From SAR202 cluster bacterium bin87 (GTDB lineage Bacteria; Chloroflexota; Dehalococcoidia; Lucifugimonadales; UBA3495), in NCBI GenBank assembly GCA_002238825.1, contig MPNC01000002.1, forward strand, positions 239,180 to 303,179: a DNA stretch of 64,000 nucleotides. The letters run 5' to 3'. The notes under the pieces were generated by a model. The model was not told where the DNA came from. It did no database searches and saw only the letters and a list, made by a program, of their open reading frames with translations. The position numbers and the translations under genes were made by a program. The stretch's first letter is position 1; each line of letters opens with the position of its first letter. This document shows, piece by piece, positions 60,078-64,000 of this stretch.

Positions 60078-61040
60078 CTACGCCACGCCCGTGACGCTGT
60101 CAACCATGACGGCGACAAATAGCAGGGCGAGGTAGGCCAGCGAATACAGGTAGGTCGCCTTCGCCCGGCCCCGGTCGTCACGGCGCCAGAGCCTCCAGGC
60201 GAGCCAGATGAACGGCGCGCCCAACGCTGCCGCCGACGCCGCGTAGATGAGGCCCACCTGCGGCAGCAACCCGAACATCAGGGTCAGTCCGGTCAGCGCG
60301 ATGGAGTAGAGGAAGATATGCAACGATGTCTGGCGGCGCGACGACACCACCGGCAGCATGGGTACACCCGCTCGCTCGTAGTCGGTCTGTATCAGGAGGG
60401 ACAACGCCCAGAAATGGGGCGGCGTCCAGAAAAAGACGATGGCGAACAGGTACACGGCCGGCAGGTCCAGCCCTCCGGTCACTGCCGCCCACCCCACCAT
60501 GGGCGGGATTGCTCCGGCCGCTCCGCCGATGACGATGTTGTTCGGTGTCGTGCGTTTCAGCCACAGCGTGTAGATGAACACGTAGAACAGGGTGGCGCAC
60601 AAGGTCAATACTGCCGCCAGCAAATTGACCTGCGTGGCCAGCAACGCAAAAGCCGCAACGTTCAGGGCGACCCCGAACGCCAGGGCATAACGGGGTGCGA
60701 CCCGCAGGCCCGCCACCGGCCGTCCCTGGGTTCGGCGCATATCCCGGTCGATGTCCCGGTCCAGGAAATGGTTGACCGCGTTGGCTCCACCGGACGCCAG
60801 CGCGCCGCCGGCCCAGACCAGGCCCAGCAGCATAAGGGAAGGCACTCCCTGCTCCGCCAGGAACATCCCGCCGGCTGCGGTTACCAGCAACAGCGAGATG
60901 ATCTTGGGCTTGGTCAGCGCGAGGAAATCACGCGCAATGGCCATGACCGACGTGTGCCCGGGCGTCGGGGCCGCCAACACCGAAGCGTCCGGCTCAGCCG
61001 CCTCTCCCTCCGGCCGGAAACCGGGTGCGCTACTGGCCAT
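60078..61040 (-). CDS. ctaB: Protohaem IX farnesyltransferase
   Basis: A 320-residue UbiA-fold enzyme with about eight to nine helices. 'NHFLDRDIDRDMRRTQGRP' (read as N-x3-D-x3-D) is the first Asp-rich motif; the second substrate loop is near 'PMLPVVSSRRQTS'. It makes haem O from haem B. The start overlaps the ctaA stop by 11 bases, so translation is coupled. 136 bp upstream of subunit II. Confidence 0.96.
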   Translation of the reverse strand: MASSAPGFRPEGEAAEPDASVLAAPTPGHTSVMAIARDFLALTKPKIISLLLVTAAGGMFLAEQGVPSLMLLGLVWAGGALASGGANAVNHFLDRDIDRDMRRTQGRPVAGLRVAPRYALAFGVALNVAAFALLATQVNLLAAVLTLCATLFYVFIYTLWLKRTTPNNIVIGGAAGAIPPMVGWAAVTGGLDLPAVYLFAIVFFWTPPHFWALSLLIQTDYERAGVPMLPVVSSRRQTSLHIFLYSIALTGLTLMFGLLPQVGLIYAASAAALGAPFIWLAWRLWRRDDRGRAKATYLYSLAYLALLFVAVMVDSVTGVA

Positions 61041-62019
61041 CTTGCACCGCGCGCTGAGGCGTCCCAGTTGCGCCGCGGGTGGTGCGGACGTCCAGGTACG
61101 CAACAATCGCCATGCCCGCCGCTGCCGTCCATACCGCCGTGGCGGCGGTCAGATGAAGGGCGCGCCAATGGGCCTGAAAGTCCAGCCAGATGGTCGCCGC
61201 TCCGACCACGATCTGCACGACAAATGTCGCAACGGTCACAATTGACAGCCACCTCAGGGTCGTTCCGCGCTGCGTCGGACCGTTCCAGCATCGCCAGGCC
61301 GCGTAGAGCAGCAGCGCGCCGAGAACCAGCACGACGTACCGATGGAACATATGCACCGCCGTGAGGTGGTTCATCGGGAAAGCCTGCCCCTGGCACAGTG
61401 GCCACGTCACGCACGCGCCAGTGGCCCCCATGGCCGTCACCAGCGCGCCGCTCACGATCACCGCGTAGACGCTCAACGCGCCAACGATTGCCCAACGGTG
61501 GTAGCTATCGCTGGAGGATTGGGTCGCATGGCGAAGGATGGGCGTGCGATACGACGCCACCATGATGAACACGCACGTCGCCAGCAGCGCCTCCGCCGTG
61601 GCCAGGTGAAGCGCGACGATGCCGCCCGGTAGGTGGGTCAACACGGTGACCCCACCCAACAAACCTTGTACGATCAGCAACGGAACCGAAATCGCCGCGG
61701 GAACCCAGACCCACCGGTCAGACCGGTATCGTGCCAGCGCAATCCCCGCCGTGACCAGGATCAGCGGCCCCACGATCACCGAAGCCACGAACCTGTGGGT
61801 GTATTCGATGATCGCGGTATATTCCAGCGGCGGCAGGACTTTTCCGTAACACAGCGGCCAGTCGGGACACCCCAGGCCGGAGCCGGTAACCCTCACCACT
61901 CCGCCGATGATGACCAACACAAACACCGAGACTACGGTTGCCGTGGCCAATCCCTGCAACCAGGTCGGGCCGCGCCGGCGATCAGTGTCCGATGTTGTGT
62001 TGATTCTTATGGAAGCCAT
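61030..62019 (-). CDS. ctaA: Haem A synthase
   Basis: A 329-residue membrane protein with eight helices. 'VTGSGLGCPDWPLCYG' carries the conserved Cys pair; 'IIEYTHRFVASVI' and 'HLTAVHMFHRYVV' supply haem His ligands. 'ACVTWPLCQGQAF' is the second-half Cys pair. It oxidises haem O to haem A. First gene of the operon, divergent from the lipoprotein gene. Confidence 0.96.
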   Translation of the reverse strand: MASIRINTTSDTDRRRGPTWLQGLATATVVSVFVLVIIGGVVRVTGSGLGCPDWPLCYGKVLPPLEYTAIIEYTHRFVASVIVGPLILVTAGIALARYRSDRWVWVPAAISVPLLIVQGLLGGVTVLTHLPGGIVALHLATAEALLATCVFIMVASYRTPILRHATQSSSDSYHRWAIVGALSVYAVIVSGALVTAMGATGACVTWPLCQGQAFPMNHLTAVHMFHRYVVLVLGALLLYAAWRCWNGPTQRGTTLRWLSIVTVATFVVQIVVGAATIWLDFQAHWRALHLTAATAVWTAAAGMAIVAYLDVRTTRGATGTPQRAVQDGQ

Positions 62020-62097
62020 TGGTAGGCGCGATGAACTCCGGAGGGCAGGACGACCGGTCCGGGTTTCAACCGCGATATTAATGATAAAGCACGACCG

Positions 62098-62562
62098 ATG
62101 GATTTGCTACAATCGCTACCGCCCGGCGCCTTCGTTCCAGTCCACACGTTGGGCCGCGCCGGGAACCGACCGCGGGGCAGATTCCTGGGCAACTCGAAAC
62201 ACGCCGTTCCACCGTTTGCCGTGGCGATAACGCTGGCTGCGTTGCTGGCCGGCATGGTTGCATGCGGACCGGATCAGTCGACCGCCGGTGGCGGCCATGG
62301 CGACGGCGACTCGCTGTTTCCCCGGCTGCCCCGGGTGACCGGACACATCGACCGCGTGGACGTTGACTCCGACAATCCGCGAAACTTCCGGGCGCTGTAC
62401 CTCACCGATGGTGATGGACGCGGGTGGATCTTTCATTCCGAGGGTTGGGTCGGCGTTTCCACTGGGCACCTGAAAGACCACCAGATTCACGGGACGCCAG
62501 TGACCGTCTGGTATGAAGAGCGGTCTGGCGCAATCCAGTTGGCCCGGTTCGTGGCCGACTGA
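62098..62562 (+). CDS. Putative lipoprotein of unknown function
   Basis: A 154-residue frame. A hydrophobic stretch near residues 38-56 ends 'LLAGMVACGPD', a plausible lipobox with the Cys as anchor, so the real start could be later than the ATG at 62098 (a GTG in 'VAITLAALL' is in frame). The mature part 'HIDRVDVDSDNP', 'ALYLTDGDGRGWIFHSEGW' and 'VTVWYEERSGAIQLARF' looks like a small beta-barrel, but I do not recognise the family. It is divergent from ctaA; a role in the oxidase locus is only a guess. Confidence 0.6.
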   Translation: MDLLQSLPPGAFVPVHTLGRAGNRPRGRFLGNSKHAVPPFAVAITLAALLAGMVACGPDQSTAGGGHGDGDSLFPRLPRVTGHIDRVDVDSDNPRNFRALYLTDGDGRGWIFHSEGWVGVSTGHLKDHQIHGTPVTVWYEERSGAIQLARFVAD

Positions 62563-62577
62563 CGCCAGAACCGGCGA

Positions 62578-63819
62578 TCAAGCAGCGCGGCGTCGCGTCT
62601 CCCGCACGAAGAGCACCACGCCGATCCCCGCGGCCGCGAACAATATGGCGTCCACCCACAGCGCCCAGGGGAAACCCCACAGGTCCGCGATGGCTCCGAA
62701 CACCATCGCCCCAGCCACGGTGCCGATCCCGGCGAAACTGCGGAAGATGCCCAACGTCACTCCCTCCATTCCAGGGGGAGCAATGTCCGCGTAGAACACC
62801 GTTCCCGCCGGGCTGCCCAGTCCTTCGCCCATGCCCATCAGGACGCCGGACAACAACAGTTGCCACAGGCTGTCCGCCCAGACGAACGCGGCGATGCCCG
62901 CACACATCAGCACAACCGAAGGAATTATGGGCGACTTTCTGCCAAAGCGGTCGGAGAGGTAACCCGACGTCACCGTCGTAAAGAACTGCGGCAGGTGGGT
63001 TACGCTCAACCACCATCCGAGTTGCTGCGGCCCAAATCCCTTAACCTTTCCAAACAGCGGCATCACGCTGAACCGGGCCCCCTGCCGGTTCGCGACAATC
63101 ATGATGGCAAACAACCCGACGAAGATGAACGCCGGACTCCGCACCAGGTTCCAGAACGATCCTCGGCCGGTGGCGCGTGGCTGGCCGCCCTGTGGCCGCG
63201 AATCGGCTCGAGCAGGTTGCTGAGCCTGGACCTCACGCCATCTCGATTCCGGAAGCGCAAACAATATCAGGGCGAATGACAGCGCCATCAACACCGCCTG
63301 AGCAACCAGCGGTATGCGAAGTCCAAACGCTGATCCCAGGTAGCCCCCCACCAGCGGCCCCAATATCTGGCCGGACAGGATGCTCAACTCCTGCGTGCTG
63401 AGGATGCGTCCCCGCGTCGCGGGATCCGACTCGTCTCTCAGGTACACCGTTATCACGGTGGAGAAGGCATTGGACCCCAGACCGGAGACAAACCGCCAAC
63501 CCGTGAGCCACCAGAAATGGAAGGACATCGACACCATCGTCGCGCCGAACAGGTTCACCGCGGCTCCCAGGGCGAGGATCGGTTTGCGCCCGTATCGTTG
63601 CGACAGGTAACCGGCCGGGACGCCGGTGAACAGCCGTCCCGCCCCGAACAAACCGATGGCGATGCCAACCTGCGTCGCGTTGACGTGATATTCCTGCTGC
63701 GTGAACAGGGGCAGCACCGGGCCTATCGTGCCCATGCCAAAGCTGTTCAGGGCACCGCAAACGCTCACAATGACGATGCTGCGGTACCGGCCGCGAAGCG
63801 CGGAAACGATGTCACGCAT
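62578..63819 (-). CDS. MFS transporter
   Basis: A 413-residue protein with 12 hydrophobic segments. 'GYLSQRYGRKPILALGA' is the loop 2-3 MFS motif (G-x3-D/Q-R-x-G-R-K), repeated in the second half as 'GYLSDRFGRKSPII'. 'TVFYADIAPPGMEGVTLGIF' is the second-half transmembrane 10-11 loop. The layout is that of a 12-helix drug/metabolite exporter. The ATG at 63819 is used; the frame is open further upstream without resemblance. Substrate unknown. Confidence 0.88.
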   Translation of the reverse strand: MRDIVSALRGRYRSIVIVSVCGALNSFGMGTIGPVLPLFTQQEYHVNATQVGIAIGLFGAGRLFTGVPAGYLSQRYGRKPILALGAAVNLFGATMVSMSFHFWWLTGWRFVSGLGSNAFSTVITVYLRDESDPATRGRILSTQELSILSGQILGPLVGGYLGSAFGLRIPLVAQAVLMALSFALILFALPESRWREVQAQQPARADSRPQGGQPRATGRGSFWNLVRSPAFIFVGLFAIMIVANRQGARFSVMPLFGKVKGFGPQQLGWWLSVTHLPQFFTTVTSGYLSDRFGRKSPIIPSVVLMCAGIAAFVWADSLWQLLLSGVLMGMGEGLGSPAGTVFYADIAPPGMEGVTLGIFRSFAGIGTVAGAMVFGAIADLWGFPWALWVDAILFAAAGIGVVLFVRETRRRAA

Positions 63820-64000
63820 CACCGCGTGGACCGGAAGCCGGCGACGCCAGCGAAATTGACATTCATCGCGCTCACGCCGGTGGCGCGCGCCGATGGCGTC
63901 ATCGGATGCACGGGACCAAGGTGTTGCCTGGGCTTCGCATAATTTCCTGGACACTGGCGCCGTTTGGATCCCCGGCAATCATAGGCTTGAGGTTTGTGGG

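Noticed and set aside
1-64000. tRNA, rRNA, CRISPR array, prophage or insertion sequence
   Set aside because: I looked for tRNA T-loop patterns, evenly spaced repeats, transposase or integrase motifs and found none.

Overview
The window is a high-GC bacterial chromosome segment with dense genes, short gaps and no rRNA, tRNA, transposase, integrase, phage or CRISPR. Its gene mix suggests a Chloroflexota bacterium, possibly of the Dehalococcoidia/SAR202 type. Pointers are a luciferase-like flavin/F420 oxidoreductase next to an F420:NADP reductase elsewhere, FAH and Ldh2 dehydrogenases, a CoxL-type molybdoenzyme, tandem TauE exporters, and a caa3 oxidase with ctaA-ctaB. This placement is inference from protein families; no marker gene was compared.

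Layout. 1-8.5 kb: the end of a substrate-binding protein, two catabolic genes, a DUF429 protein, an aquaporin with an unusual leader, a small orphan gene with a strong promoter, a luciferase-like oxidoreductase, a mazEF toxin-antitoxin pair, an alcohol dehydrogenase and rpiB. 8.5-13.2 kb: the most unusual locus. Six minus-strand genes in a row encode a cyclic-imidase-like deacetylase, a cobalt-type nitrile hydratase with its beta subunit split into two genes, and two D-threonine-aldolase/DSD1-type proteins, one of which lacks the PLP lysine and the metal ligands. 13.2-16.8 kb: serS and lysS with a Uma2 nuclease gene tightly between them. 17-28.5 kb: mostly accessory metabolism (MTHFS-like, FAH, MDR, GNAT, Ldh2, two TauE, PIG-L, VOC, npdG) and small unknown genes. 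28.6-36 kb: a secreted GLUG-repeat protein, a lone molybdopterin hydroxylase subunit, and a two-component system followed by a secreted histidine-tailed helical protein. 36-38.3 kb: an isolated NuoE/NuoF diaphorase pair.

38.6-49.6 kb holds an Abhydrolase_10-type protein, the lysine/diaminopimelate genes dapB-asd-dapA, a NYN nuclease, plsC, cmk and the competence genes comEA-comEC; comEC is frameshifted in its C-terminal domain. 50-54.8 kb: a kinase-like protein, DUF952, a beta-lactamase-type serine hydrolase, an SCP2-like protein, FmdB, a TrmO-like protein and an alpha/beta hydrolase. 54.9-62 kb: a complete cytochrome oxidase operon transcribed ctaA-ctaB-coxB-coxA-coxC-coxD, with cytochrome c domains fused to both subunit II and subunit IV. 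The window ends with a lipoprotein gene and an MFS exporter.

Three copies of a 28-bp palindrome (GTAGGGGCGAAT half site) lie in intergenic gaps at 25.2, 27.0 and 30.5 kb, and a REP-pair-like element lies at 36.0 kb. Start codons were chosen by ribosome binding sites and family alignment; functions come from motifs read by eye, without database searches.
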